From Bacteroidaceae bacterium (GTDB lineage Bacteria > Bacteroidota > Bacteroidia > Bacteroidales > Bacteroidaceae), in NCBI GenBank assembly GCA_017469925.1, contig JAFUFK010000028.1, forward strand, positions 1-33,316: a DNA stretch of 33,316 nucleotides. Direction: 5' to 3'. Position 1 is the stretch's first letter; every line of letters begins with the position of its first letter. Below the pieces are notes generated by a model. That model was not told the origin of the DNA. It saw nothing but the letters and a program-made list of their open reading frames with translations, and made no database searches. Shown piece by piece: positions 23,601 to 31,106 of the stretch. The position numbers were made by a program, and so were the translations under genes.

Positions 23601-25107
23601 CACGAACAAGTTCAACGGACGACTCTTTGCACCCGTTACCTTCCGTGCCCAGGCCCCCGCAGGCTACAAGTTCCTCGGCTGGAAACTCGTAGAGGGCAAC
23701 AGCAGCAACGCCGAAACCATACTGCCGGAAGCCAGCATCTGGGAATACTACGACCAGGGCTCGCTCGACGGTCAGGACTGGACGTCGGCCAACTTCACGA
23801 CCAACGGCTGGGGCAGCGGAAAGGCTCCCCTCGGCTACTTCGTCGGCGGCAGTCGTGAACACAATACCGTACTCGACTACGGAGGTTCGACCAGCGACAA
23901 GCGTCCGACCTACTACTTCCGCAACAGACTGACACTCAGCGAAACTCCCGGTGAAGGCGACGTCTTCACCCTGAACTACGTCATCGACGACGGATTCATC
24001 ATCTACGTCAACGGCACAGAGGCCGGCCGCTACAACATGCCCAGCGGAAACGCATCGTATAGCACCTTTGCCACCACGTATGCACACGGCAATCCCGACA
24101 GCGGCGAACTGACGCTCCCCACCTCGCTCTTCAAGAAGGGTACGAACCAGATTGCCGTCGAGATTCACAACAATGCGGCCAACTCGACCGACGTCTATTG
24201 GGAGTGCAGCATCACTCGGGCTACGGAGAGCACCGTGGGGGGCTACGTCTGTGCAGACGAAGAATACGAAATGCCCACGGGCAACATGGTGCTGGAGGCT
24301 TGCTATGGCGAGATGACGGAAGAGGAGAAGCAGGAGGCCGAGATTAGCACCACACCCGTAGTCATCAACGAGGTCAGTGCCGGCAACAGCATCTACATTA
24401 ACGACTATTTCAAGAAGGACGACTGGGTGGAACTCTACAATACGACCGATGAGGACATCGACCTCGAAGGCATGTACCTGACCGACCGTAGCGAGAAGCC
24501 CACCAAGTGCCAGATTTCGGCCAAGGGCACGAAGGCCAGCACCATCATCCCGGCTCATGGTTTCAAGGTCGTATGGTGCAGCAAGCGACAGACCGATACG
24601 GAGTTGCACGTCGATTTCAAGCTCGACAACCTGGATGGCACCGTCGTCCGCCTGATGGCTCAGGACCAGAGTTGGGCCGACAGCATCGTCTATTGCGCGC
24701 ACAATGGCGACCAGACCGTAGGCCGCTATCCCGATGGCGGCAAGGCCATCTACCTGATGACACAGCCCACCATCCGCAAGTCGAACACGCTGAACAGCTA
24801 TGCCCAGGAGTGGGAATATGTAGCACCGGTTGACACGACCAATGCCATTCGCTCCACCTTCGCCAGTCGCAGTGGCGGCATGAGCATTGCCTACAGCGGC
24901 GAGCAACTGCTCGTCAAGAGCGAGGAAGACCCGTCGGTCGCCGTAGCCGTCTATGCCGCCAGCGGTGCGATGGTGATGAACCTGCACCTGAATCTGGAGG
25001 CCGGGCACGACCGCATCAGCGTGGCCTCACTGCCGGCCGGCATCTACGTGGCTCGCGTCCGCGACAACGAGGGCAACGAGTGTGCAACCAAGTTTGCCAA
25101 GAAGTAA
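20677..25107 (+). CDS. Giant secreted CotH / lamin-tail mosaic protein with C-terminal sorting domain
   Basis: This 1476-residue exported protein is a mosaic. It has a signal peptide (to about 23), a carbohydrate-binding-like N-domain (about 24-213), a bacterial Ig-like BIG2 domain (about 223-303, TLSSTRMNLVPGEQRQLTA), a lamin-tail domain (about 312-445, GGWVELYNPG), a chitobiase-C-like domain (about 465-540, LRYTTDGSTPTATNG), a CotH region (about 545-870, with FRFVLFDLDGSFS), an insert sandwich domain (about 1030-1190, WEYYDQGSLDGQDW), a second lamin-tail domain (about 1229-1360, DDWVELYNTTDEDIDL), and a tail (about 1421-1476, VYAASGAMV, SLPAGIYVARV) typical of type IX secretion cargo. Spore-coat CotH is a protein kinase; activity here is inference. 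Surface display on glycan or cell wall is likely. The next ATG follows the stop directly. Confidence 0.88.
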   Translation: MRNSLRYLATAFVLCCMATSLRAAQWIDLTSQCIVNPTFAGDDVTTGWQGTPFGQAGPRENAEHYSKTFDTYQVITGLTPGHYRVSVQAFYRMGDSNNDYSLCSSGNYQDYQHAQLYATSSEEDAYTPIVPASSAALDESLGGATSRVGGSGGWWAQDGKYIPNNMEAAYYWMEAGYYQNSVEVEVGDDGQLRIGVRKSTTIGSDWMCLDNWQLEYYGEVTNVESITLSSTRMNLVPGEQRQLTATVAPKNATIKSVTWASSNTSVATVDAGGNITALATGQARITATATDGSGVSATCTVTVTNNSGGLARVIVSEIQSANIDRFVDPSWNYGGWVELYNPGTLGVTLTGCWVSDDPANLQKVHISQPMAIPAKGYYVLWFDHHDKYCLTQLDMKLDAEGGTLYLSDTNGNLMVEQAYPPTVARCSYARKSVDGQEWGWSDTPTPGQANDGMTYADFRLPAPEVDQPTQIFGSRLTVCVNIPEGATLRYTTDGSTPTATNGETSQDGLFYPTETTTYRFCLVGDGYLPSQVVTRTYILEDKTFALPVVSVVGSDYNLYGDDMGVLVKGNGNGRPGNGQSSPCNWNMDWDRPVNFEYLTTDGQMVINQETKLERCGGWSRAWNPAAFKIKANKVFEGQSFLPYQFFEEKPYLKHKTLQIRNGGNDNTCRIKDPALQEIVFRSGLNIDCQAYQPVMHYINGRYAGVINVREPNNKHLVYANYGLDEDEIDQFEMSPDSGYVQKCGTYESMQRWYDLSAECGTSDEAYEQIKQMVDIDEYCNYMAVEFYLGNWDWPQNNVKAYKPIMEGGKFRFVLFDLDGSFSTSTPFDTYAGKQNYTFDQLYGEPVNRISKEIEVVTIFFNMLKNDEFRKQFIDTYCLVAGSVFEPTRCQEIVNELANRVSDSQNIWNEVYWANSTPWNTANTINNTLTANRQTSMVSNMRSYSAFQLSAATPQTVRLSTNIPEARLMVNNLPVPTNKFNGRLFAPVTFRAQAPAGYKFLGWKLVEGNSSNAETILPEASIWEYYDQGSLDGQDWTSANFTTNGWGSGKAPLGYFVGGSREHNTVLDYGGSTSDKRPTYYFRNRLTLSETPGEGDVFTLNYVIDDGFIIYVNGTEAGRYNMPSGNASYSTFATTYAHGNPDSGELTLPTSLFKKGTNQIAVEIHNNAANSTDVYWECSITRATESTVGGYVCADEEYEMPTGNMVLEACYGEMTEEEKQEAEISTTPVVINEVSAGNSIYINDYFKKDDWVELYNTTDEDIDLEGMYLTDRSEKPTKCQISAKGTKASTIIPAHGFKVVWCSKRQTDTELHVDFKLDNLDGTVVRLMAQDQSWADSIVYCAHNGDQTVGRYPDGGKAIYLMTQPTIRKSNTLNSYAQEWEYVAPVDTTNAIRSTFASRSGGMSIAYSGEQLLVKSEEDPSVAVAVYAASGAMVMNLHLNLEAGHDRISVASLPAGIYVARVRDNEGNECATKFAKK

Positions 25108-25698
25108 ATGAAACGTATCCTCTACATCCATGGCTTTGCGTCGGCAGGTTCGTCGGGCACGGCCACACATCTGCGTAACGTACTCTACGAAAGTGGCGTC
25201 GAGGTAGTCTCGCCCGACGTTCCCGTCATGCCCAGCGAGGCCCTACCCTTCCTGAAACAGAAGGTGACCGAACTGACACCCGACCTCATCATCGGCACAT
25301 CGATGGGCGCCATGTATGCCGAACAACTCTACGGCACACGACGCATACTGGTGAACCCCTCGTTCCACATGGCCCGACTGCTCACCTTCCGCGGTCTCGG
25401 ACGTCGCGACTTCCTGAACAAGCGCGAAGACGGGGCAAAGGACTTCAAGGTCGATAAGGAGATGATTGCCCAGTTCCGCGAGATCGAGAAGACCACCTTT
25501 AGCGGCATAACGGAGGAGGAGAAAGCGCGCGTATGGGGATTCTTCGGCAAGAACGACAAGAGCGTCAATTGCCAACCTGAGTTCAAGAAGGCTTACGGTA
25601 CCCGGCACTTCCGCCTCTTCGACGGAGAGCACCGACTGAACGACGAAGTCCTGAAGCACGAGATTCTGCCTCTCGTCAGGGAGTTGCTGGAACTATAA
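25108..25698 (+). CDS. YqiA/YcfP-type alpha/beta hydrolase
   Basis: This 196-residue cytoplasmic alpha/beta hydrolase starts KRILYIHGFASAGSSGTA, has the nucleophile elbow GTSMGA (Ser65), Asp150 in FFGKNDKSV and His175 in FDGEHRL, forming the expected triad. The YqiA family comprises small esterase-like proteins whose natural substrates are poorly defined. Its ATG is immediately after the TAA of the 1476-residue protein, with no gap, so translation is probably coupled and the two are co-transcribed. Its 3' end overlaps the convergent PAP2 gene by 6 bases, with a terminator-like hairpin within the PAP2 coding region. There is no signal peptide, so a direct partnership with the secreted neighbour is uncertain. 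Confidence 0.85.
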   Translation: MKRILYIHGFASAGSSGTATHLRNVLYESGVEVVSPDVPVMPSEALPFLKQKVTELTPDLIIGTSMGAMYAEQLYGTRRILVNPSFHMARLLTFRGLGRRDFLNKREDGAKDFKVDKEMIAQFREIEKTTFSGITEEEKARVWGFFGKNDKSVNCQPEFKKAYGTRHFRLFDGEHRLNDEVLKHEILPLVRELLEL

Positions 25699-26460
25699 GA
25701 CCAGACTGCACGAAAGGCCTGCGGCCTTTTCGTCATGGAGATAGAAGGGAGCGGCCACCATCAGGGGCGTGCTCTCTTTCTTTTTGTCGATACGGAACAG
25801 GCGTTTCCAGACGGGCAACATCCAATAACCGGCATCGGCACACAGGATGCCTACGCCTGCACCGGCAAGCACGTCGCCCACCCAGTGGCGCTTGTTATAG
25901 ACGCGCATGAAGGCCACACCCGTAGCCAGCGCGTATGCGGCCGAGCCGTAGCCCCAACCATACTCGATGCGCATCATCTCGGCACCGACGAAGGCTGTGG
26001 CCGTGTGGCCAGAAAAGAATGATTTGTCGCCATCGCTGTCCGGACGCTGCTCGTTGACGAAATGCTTCACACTCCGTGTCACACCGACCATAAGCACATT
26101 GGCTGTGGCCGATGCTATCAGACGATCGCGGAAGTTGTGCTTCGACTTCACTCCCGTCAGTCCCAATAGAGCATGAACTGCCGACGGGACGTACTGCAAG
26201 CCGTTGTCAATCTTGCAAGTATTCCAACCGCGATTCATGTCGTCACGCGCCTTCTCGCCAAGCAACTTGGTGGGCGACCCTTCGGCCAGTCCCCACGTCC
26301 CCAGACCTATCAGCACGGCAGGGGCAATGAGTTGTCGGGGTCGGAAGTAGGTCGTCGTCTCGTGCCGGGGCTGCATCGAGAGCGTAATCGAATCGCCCTG
26401 TGCCCAAGCGGGCAAGACGGTTAGCAGGGCGAGGAGTAGGGTCAGTGCTGTTCTTTTCAT
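25693..26460 (-). CDS. PAP2-family membrane-associated phosphatase
   Basis: This 255-residue exported or membrane protein has a signal peptide (ending PAWAQ) and all three PAP2 signatures: KHFVNEQRP, SFFSGHTA and RVYNKRHWVGD, with several hydrophobic segments between them. The family hydrolyses lipid phosphates such as undecaprenyl pyrophosphate, phosphatidylglycerol phosphate or lipid A phosphates at the periplasmic side. Its ATG overlaps the stop of the upstream outer-membrane barrel gene (ATGA), so it is the last gene of a three-gene minus-strand operon starting at 29763. The pairing with two outer-membrane proteins suggests a role in envelope lipid or polymer handling, but nothing in the sequence fixes the substrate. 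Confidence 0.9.
   Translation of the reverse strand: MKRTALTLLLALLTVLPAWAQGDSITLSMQPRHETTTYFRPRQLIAPAVLIGLGTWGLAEGSPTKLLGEKARDDMNRGWNTCKIDNGLQYVPSAVHALLGLTGVKSKHNFRDRLIASATANVLMVGVTRSVKHFVNEQRPDSDGDKSFFSGHTATAFVGAEMMRIEYGWGYGSAAYALATGVAFMRVYNKRHWVGDVLAGAGVGILCADAGYWMLPVWKRLFRIDKKKESTPLMVAAPFYLHDEKAAGLSCSLVL
25712..25730 (+). terminator. Hairpin terminator after the YqiA gene
   Basis: AAAGGCC (25713-25719), loop TGC, GGCCTTT (25723-25729), then T. It would end plus-strand transcription while lying within the 3' coding part of the convergent PAP2 gene (DEKAAGL). Confidence 0.6.
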
Positions 26461-28838
26461 AAGTCAATCTTCAGTGTACCTATCAGGCCGCGCGGGATGG
26501 TAAGCGTCATGTTCTTACCGCGCCCGCCATCGGCCTCCGAGGGGAAACACATTTCGTTATATACATTACCAAAGTCGTAGAGGTTGTAGCACAACAGGGT
26601 CAGGCTCATAGGGCACTGACGAATCGTCCACTTCAGGCGGGCATGCAGGTCGATGTTGAACAGGGCACTCTCGCGACAGCCAAAGTCGCCGTCGGTGGGA
26701 TTGATGCCTTTCGTGCAGCCCGGCCGGATGGCCACCTGTGTGTGCCCGTCGCCGTCGGTGTGCGTCGAGGTGTAGAAGTAGGAGAAGGGTTGCCCGTCGG
26801 TCCATCGTCCGTTGATGCCAAACTGGAAGTGTTTGTTTACATTATAGGCGAGATATATGCGGCAGACGTACGCCTTGTCCTGGTCCAGACGGCCTACGCC
26901 CGGGTAACGTCCGTTGGGATTGCCCGCGTTGTTGCGGGTATTCGGGTTGGCCGTCGATTCGGACAACACCCCGATGTCATTCGCCGCAGGACCATTGCCG
27001 AGGGCAGAAAGACCCACACCCATCATCGACTGCCACGAGAGGCTGAACAGGAACTTGCGTCCGCGATAGGTGTAGCGCGACGTCTGCAACATGTAGTAAG
27101 GCGTGTTGGTCAGGAAGCCTTCGCCCATCAGTTCCGTAGGCTGACTGTCCACGATGTAGTCTCTCTCGCCTGGATTCAGGTAGTAGTAGCCGTCGTCCGC
27201 CAGGAATCCGTTAGCCTCCTCGCCGTCCCGGAAGCGGGTCATCCACGTGTGGTAGAACTTTTTATACGTCTGTAGCAGTGCAACTTCGTGGCGTCCGAAG
27301 TGAAACGATATAGGGATTCCAACCGAGACATAGGCGGGTTGGGCCACATGCGACGCGAGGTTTCGGCTCCCCCCTCCCGATGTCGTGAACAACACGTCGG
27401 AGCCTTCGTAGAAGACCTTCGCATTCATATAGTCGTTGCTCAGGTATCGTATGTCCTCTATGTTGTAGCTCACGCGGTCGTGGCTCAGCGTCAGCCCAAG
27501 CCCAAACCACCTTACGGGGCGATAGTCCAGTTGGAAGGCTGCCTGAAGGTTGGGCGAGACCTTCGTCTTGTCGGCCAGCAACATGCCGTCGAGCGTAAGA
27601 TTCACTTCACCCCGCATGGTCAGCTTATCCGAGAAACGATGTCGTGCCTCCAGCCCCACGCGGTTCTCCAACAGTCCCGACGCAAAGGCCCGACTCGTCC
27701 ACTCGTAGTGGTACAGAGGCGTGGGGGTGGGCTCAAGCGGTCGCTGCATATAGACCTCGTTCTCGAACGTCTCGCGCCGGGGCGAGAAGTATAGGAAGGA
27801 ATTATAGCCATCGGCCTTCACGCTTAGCCACTCGCACAGAGGCTTCTGGTAATTCAGCGCCCACGTCAGTTCGTGCGTATTGCCGTCGGCCATCCAAGGT
27901 TCCAGCGATTCTCCGTCTTGGTCAATAAGGTTGCGGGCAAACTGCTGGTCGTCGTGCCGCACCACGTTCGTAGCCCAGGTCAGTCCTGTCGTCAGCCCTC
28001 TGCGCTTGGCATATACCGATGCGCTGTAGGTGCGCAGTTGGGCCACCTCGTTTCGGTTGAAGTAGAACTCCGACCCGTAGTTGTCCTTACCCGAGAAGTT
28101 CACGAGATAGCCTACCCTATCCAGTCTCCGGCCCGATGGCAACTGCCCGTCCATCTGCACCTTATAGTACTCTGCCGGATACAAGGGCGCACTCCTCAAG
28201 AGCCCGTCCTGGTCGTAGTTGGGATATTGCTGCTGCCCCAGACTTGCGTACAGGTGCTGGCGATAACGTCGGCCCCCGCTGTCGCGCAGCGTGTAAGCCA
28301 CGTCCATCGTGCCTTGTCCCCTGACATACTGACGCCGATGTATGGTCTGCGGGTCGTTGCAGCGCTCCGTGCCGGTATTATGAAACAGGTGGACAATACC
28401 CTCCGTCGTCCGATTGATTCCGCCCAAGTTGCCTCGGTTCCACGACAGTTGGGCATAATCGCCAGCCAACGTGTCGAGCTCGAAATCCAATACGGAGCCA
28501 TGAGGGTCGAGCCGCAGGTCGTATTGTTCCATGTTGGGCACATAACTTGTCGAGCCCGGGGTAAAACGATTGTCGATGCGGAACCCATCCAGGTAATAAC
28601 GGTTCCAGCGATACGAATTGCCATCAACCGAAAACATCAGTTGTCCCGACTCGTCCCACTGCCCCAGGTGGAGACCCTGATAGACCGTGTGGTCGCTCAG
28701 GCCGTCGAGCCAATGGGCCAAATGCCCCTGATGATAGAAGTCGCGGAAAAACTCGGCCTTTATCGAGTCATTATATGTCTGAGCCCAAGCCGAAGAAGCC
28801 ACGAGCCACACCACGAACGCCACCACCCCCTTTCTCAT
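26457..28838 (-). CDS. Large outer-membrane beta-barrel, TonB-dependent-receptor-like
   Basis: This 793-residue protein has a signal peptide (MRKGVVAFVVWLVASSAWAQ) and dense alternating aromatic/polar strands across its whole length, ending LIGTLKIDL. An N-terminal region (about 60-150; SVDGNSYRWNRYYLDGFRID) recalls a TonB plug with its DG turns but is degenerate, and neither a carboxypeptidase-like N-domain nor an obvious TonB box is visible. No SusD partner is adjacent. It begins 7 bases after the stop of a 305-residue barrel-like protein and overlaps the PAP2 start by 4 bases, so the three are probably translated together. It may be a noncanonical TonB-dependent transporter or an export barrel. 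The family assignment is tentative and the outer-membrane location is fairly secure. Confidence 0.78.
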   Translation of the reverse strand: MRKGVVAFVVWLVASSAWAQTYNDSIKAEFFRDFYHQGHLAHWLDGLSDHTVYQGLHLGQWDESGQLMFSVDGNSYRWNRYYLDGFRIDNRFTPGSTSYVPNMEQYDLRLDPHGSVLDFELDTLAGDYAQLSWNRGNLGGINRTTEGIVHLFHNTGTERCNDPQTIHRRQYVRGQGTMDVAYTLRDSGGRRYRQHLYASLGQQQYPNYDQDGLLRSAPLYPAEYYKVQMDGQLPSGRRLDRVGYLVNFSGKDNYGSEFYFNRNEVAQLRTYSASVYAKRRGLTTGLTWATNVVRHDDQQFARNLIDQDGESLEPWMADGNTHELTWALNYQKPLCEWLSVKADGYNSFLYFSPRRETFENEVYMQRPLEPTPTPLYHYEWTSRAFASGLLENRVGLEARHRFSDKLTMRGEVNLTLDGMLLADKTKVSPNLQAAFQLDYRPVRWFGLGLTLSHDRVSYNIEDIRYLSNDYMNAKVFYEGSDVLFTTSGGGSRNLASHVAQPAYVSVGIPISFHFGRHEVALLQTYKKFYHTWMTRFRDGEEANGFLADDGYYYLNPGERDYIVDSQPTELMGEGFLTNTPYYMLQTSRYTYRGRKFLFSLSWQSMMGVGLSALGNGPAANDIGVLSESTANPNTRNNAGNPNGRYPGVGRLDQDKAYVCRIYLAYNVNKHFQFGINGRWTDGQPFSYFYTSTHTDGDGHTQVAIRPGCTKGINPTDGDFGCRESALFNIDLHARLKWTIRQCPMSLTLLCYNLYDFGNVYNEMCFPSEADGGRGKNMTLTIPRGLIGTLKIDL

Positions 28839-28845
28839 ACTCTCA

Positions 28846-29763
28846 CTATTTTCTCAAAATATTCAATCGATAAGCCAGCCCTAAGCGAACCTGGTGGTAG
28901 GGATAGTCGCGCAAGCCATAGACATACGAGGACACAATGTCGAACTTCTTCACATGGAAGGCCACGTCGGTTCGCAGGACGGCAGGACGGTCGTGAGCCA
29001 ACTCTCCGCCATGACTGGCACTATGCTCCCAACCCGAATACCCGGCCAGACTCTGCGCGAGGTCGAAGTATCGGTTCTCCCACTTCACCATCACACCATA
29101 TTGCACGGCATCGTCCTGCCTTCCGTTGTCCGTCTGCCAGCACAGGAAACCCGTCGAAAGGGCCAGACGCACGTTGTGTCCCCACTGCTTGCTATGTCCG
29201 ACATCCCACGACTTGGCCACCGAAGTATCGAAGAAATAACCCGGCGAATCATAGTATCGAGCCCAGTAGAAATAGTTGCTCGAAGCCGTCTTCAGAGCAG
29301 CACGGACCACCCAGTCGGGGCGCCACCCACGCTCGGTAAGCAAATGCATGTCAACACTCACATACACATCGCCCGGCACATGGCCTTTCTTTGCCCCCGC
29401 CAGGTTCTCTTCTTCCACGTGACAGCGCCTCAGATTCGCCTCCGTATTTCTCCACCATTCGGTCACGGGCATCCAAACCGACAGGTTCGCACGCCGCGTC
29501 CACAGCGGAATGTTCACCCGCAGACTGATGTCTGTCGTATGGCCGCCATGACGTCCGTTGAAGTAGTCACCGGCCACCTCCATACGCAGGTCACCCTCCA
29601 CACGCCCATCCATAACCTCAGGGACAGGGAAGGCGTTCGGACCAAAATACTCAGGCGAAACCAGCGTGGCAGTATTCAGCGCAGGCTTGTCCAATGGCGT
29701 CTGGGCGACCATCATAAGAGGCCACACGAGCAGGATTAGCAGGATGTTACGTTTCACTTTCAA
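28846..29763 (-). CDS. Outer-membrane protein of unknown function
   Basis: I do not recognise the family. Counting from the TTG at 29763 the product has 305 residues with a signal peptide (KVKRNILLILLVWPLMMVAQ) and many short amphipathic strands with aromatic ends (LSVWMPVTEWWRN, ARYYDSPGYFFD, LGLAYRLNILRK), so a small outer-membrane barrel is likely. The start is unsettled: TTG 29763 and GTG 29757 both fit the signal peptide, while a longer frame to 29805 runs through the promoter (29806-29775) and cannot be right. It is the first gene of the operon with the 793-residue barrel and the PAP2 phosphatase. Alternation of aromatic residues argues against an enzyme. Confidence 0.7.
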   Translation of the reverse strand: MKVKRNILLILLVWPLMMVAQTPLDKPALNTATLVSPEYFGPNAFPVPEVMDGRVEGDLRMEVAGDYFNGRHGGHTTDISLRVNIPLWTRRANLSVWMPVTEWWRNTEANLRRCHVEEENLAGAKKGHVPGDVYVSVDMHLLTERGWRPDWVVRAALKTASSNYFYWARYYDSPGYFFDTSVAKSWDVGHSKQWGHNVRLALSTGFLCWQTDNGRQDDAVQYGVMVKWENRYFDLAQSLAGYSGWEHSASHGGELAHDRPAVLRTDVAFHVKKFDIVSSYVYGLRDYPYHQVRLGLAYRLNILRK

Positions 29764-29774
29764 TGACTCCGTTA

Positions 29775-29806
29775 CAAAGATAGTGCAAACCGAGCGAAAA
29801 AGCAAA
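29775..29806 (-). promoter_or_regulatory. Consensus promoter of the barrel-PAP2 operon
   Basis: TTTG (29806-29803), a 20-base spacer and TATCTTTG (29782-29775) match the Bacteroidetes consensus exactly. The leader before the start codon is only about 5-12 bases. The promoter is part of a dispersed repeat that recurs at 33026-33085 in front of the toxin-antitoxin pair. Confidence 0.85.
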
Positions 29807-29960
29807 TTTCATTTGCATTTTTCCGAGGTGAAGCCTATCTAAGAGGCTCGAAGAGACTCAAAGATAGTGAAAACCGAGCGCAACGCCTCGGTGCATCCTA
29901 TCCTCGACGTAGTCAGAGATAGTGGACATTGCCTCGATGCACTCTATCTCGTCGGCTCAC
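29775..29960. repeat. Three degenerate units of a promoter-bearing repeat
   Basis: Units begin at 29775 (CAAAGATAGTGCAAACCGAG), 29859 (CAAAGATAGTGAAAACCGAG) and 29914 (CAGAGATAGTGG) and each ends with a CTATCT or CTATCC-like element after a CCTCGG or CCGAGG box. Only the first keeps both promoter boxes on the minus strand. A further copy of unit 1 lies at 33026-33085. The stretch from 29961 to 30038 is T-rich with TTCTRTTCG-like repeats and no gene. Confidence 0.75.
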
Positions 29961-30038
29961 GCACCAAGGATTTCCTGTCCTTACCTGTAAAGAATTCTGT
30001 TCGGTTTCTATTCAGCTCTGTTCGCTTACATTCCTTTT

Positions 30039-30307
30039 CTATTCGATTTCTGTTCGCTTTTCTATTACCTTTGGTACCGTAATCTTCAAAAGGATCTCGT
30101 CTTTTCTGAATGACGGGATATCTGCGCCATTAGCCTCCTGTTCACGGCTGATACGATCAAATCCCTCGCCAAACTCTTTGACAAAGTGATATGCTTTAAG
30201 GAATGCCGCTATTTTCGGATTTGGATTTCCGTCCCCTTGATATTATACGCTTTGGGTAACAAGCATTGACCGTCATCTCTTGTATGACAAACTCTGGGTA
30301 ATTGCAC
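30039..30307 (-). pseudogene. Decayed COG2865/AlbA_2-type ATP-binding regulator gene
   Basis: Three pieces in order on the minus strand are recognisable from the C-terminal half of Bacteroidetes ATP-binding/AlbA_2 regulators: CNYPEFVIQEMTVNACYPKR (about 30307-30248), then YNIKGTEIQIRK in a second frame, then NPNPKIAAFLKAYHFVKEF followed by GEGFDRISREQEANG and DEILLKITVPKVIEK (about 30227-30039), ending in TAG. A frameshift separates the first two. The second and third overlap on the same bases in different frames, marking an internal deletion that removed the intervening residues. The N-terminal half is absent. Assignment is from remembered family motifs. Confidence 0.65.
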
Positions 30308-30467
30308 TTTGTCCGCCTAGCTGCTGGCCGACGAGGAAGCCCGTCTGCTCAATCAAGGAGGCGATGCCCAAGGCTGGGTAGCCCGAGGGACTCAGACCAA
30401 AAGAATAATTCCTACTCCCTATGAAGACCTTACACAATAATTCTTCAAGTTCTCCGTCAGAACGCCC
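30308..30467 (-). other. Short open stretch, unrecognised gene fragment
   Basis: The minus strand is open for more than 50 codons, reading RSDGELEELLCKVF, then GSRNYSFGLSPSGYPALG and IASLIEQTGFLVGQQLGG. There is no start with a promoter and the frame runs into the decayed gene at 30307. It looks protein-like, but I cannot name a family; it may be another remnant from the same decayed accessory segment. Confidence 0.25.
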
Positions 30468-30512
30468 TTAATTTCATCGCCCCAAACTCATGGCTTGGGG
30501 CGATGAAATTAA
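30468..30512. terminator. Perfect 18-bp hairpin downstream of the lipoprotein gene
   Basis: Arms 30468-30485 and 30495-30512 are exactly complementary, with a 9-base loop (ACTCATGGC) and a core CGCCCC/GGGGCG. It lies 20 bases after the minus-strand lipoprotein stop. There is no T tract on the minus side, whereas T-rich sequence follows on the plus side. Terminator is the likeliest role; a folded recombination site is an alternative. Confidence 0.6.
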
Positions 30513-30532
30513 TTAGAAGTTTTATTTGAAGA

Positions 30533-31102
30533 CTATTTTTTTACATGTAAACTTTGAGAACTCAATAAAAACGAATTTATCTCTTCAATGAACGCATCTT
30601 GCCTTTTACGAACGGCACCTATTTCACTGGGAGCATAAATGACAGAATAGTAGAGGGTAGAATTTAGCGTGTACTGACCAAGACCCACAGTGTTGTTACC
30701 TTCCTTTGTTAGGAAGATAAGGTAATCGTCAACTTCTCCTACGTATCTATACCTTTCATCCAAATAGCCAAAGATCTCATTAAAACTAACCTTACTACAA
30801 GGCACATAAACTCCTACATACTGTAATTTTGAATCATTAAACACATATACAGTTGCAAACTCCTTATATTTACCACTATATATTAAATAGACGTCATCCT
30901 CATCATCAATTTTATAACCATTCATGAAAGACTTGACATAAGCTTTCGTAGCCCCCCACTTTAAACATGGTTCCTTGAACGTTGAGTATTGATATGGATT
31001 TGTACTATTCTGCGGTTCATTGTCATCATCACCACATGAAATCAGGAATGTGGTTGTCATTGTTAGTAACACCAACAAAAGAGATTTTAGTATTTGTTTC
31101 AT
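30533..31102 (-). CDS. Small lipoprotein of unknown function
   Basis: This 189-residue protein has a lipoprotein signal ending FLISC (Cys23), followed by GDDDNEP; acidic residues just after the lipid Cys are typical of surface-exported Bacteroidetes lipoproteins. The mature part has short beta strands (VYLIYSGKYKEFATVYVF, LQYVGVYVPCSKV) and no recognised motif. It begins 4 bases after the stop of a 261-residue secreted protein, so the two form an operon. Codon and base composition are visibly more A+T-rich than the neighbouring enzyme genes, which suggests recent acquisition. Confidence 0.75.
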   Translation of the reverse strand: MKQILKSLLLVLLTMTTTFLISCGDDDNEPQNSTNPYQYSTFKEPCLKWGATKAYVKSFMNGYKIDDEDDVYLIYSGKYKEFATVYVFNDSKLQYVGVYVPCSKVSFNEIFGYLDERYRYVGEVDDYLIFLTKEGNNTVGLGQYTLNSTLYYSVIYAPSEIGAVRKRQDAFIEEINSFLLSSQSLHVKK

Positions 31103-31106
31103 TTTT

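Noticed and set aside
23320-25008. A 562-codon open frame on the minus strand opposite the CotH-type gene
   Set aside because: It is antisense to a gene with clear domains and lacks signal, motif and promoter.
27873-29339. A 488-codon plus-strand open frame opposite the two barrel genes
   Set aside because: It spans two overlapping minus-strand genes of an operon, has no start context, and is low in recognisable motifs.
29867-30082. A 71-codon plus-strand open frame in the repeat zone
   Set aside because: It overlaps promoter-bearing repeats and the 3' end of a decayed minus-strand gene, and its T-rich end gives a low-complexity Phe/Leu/Ser peptide.
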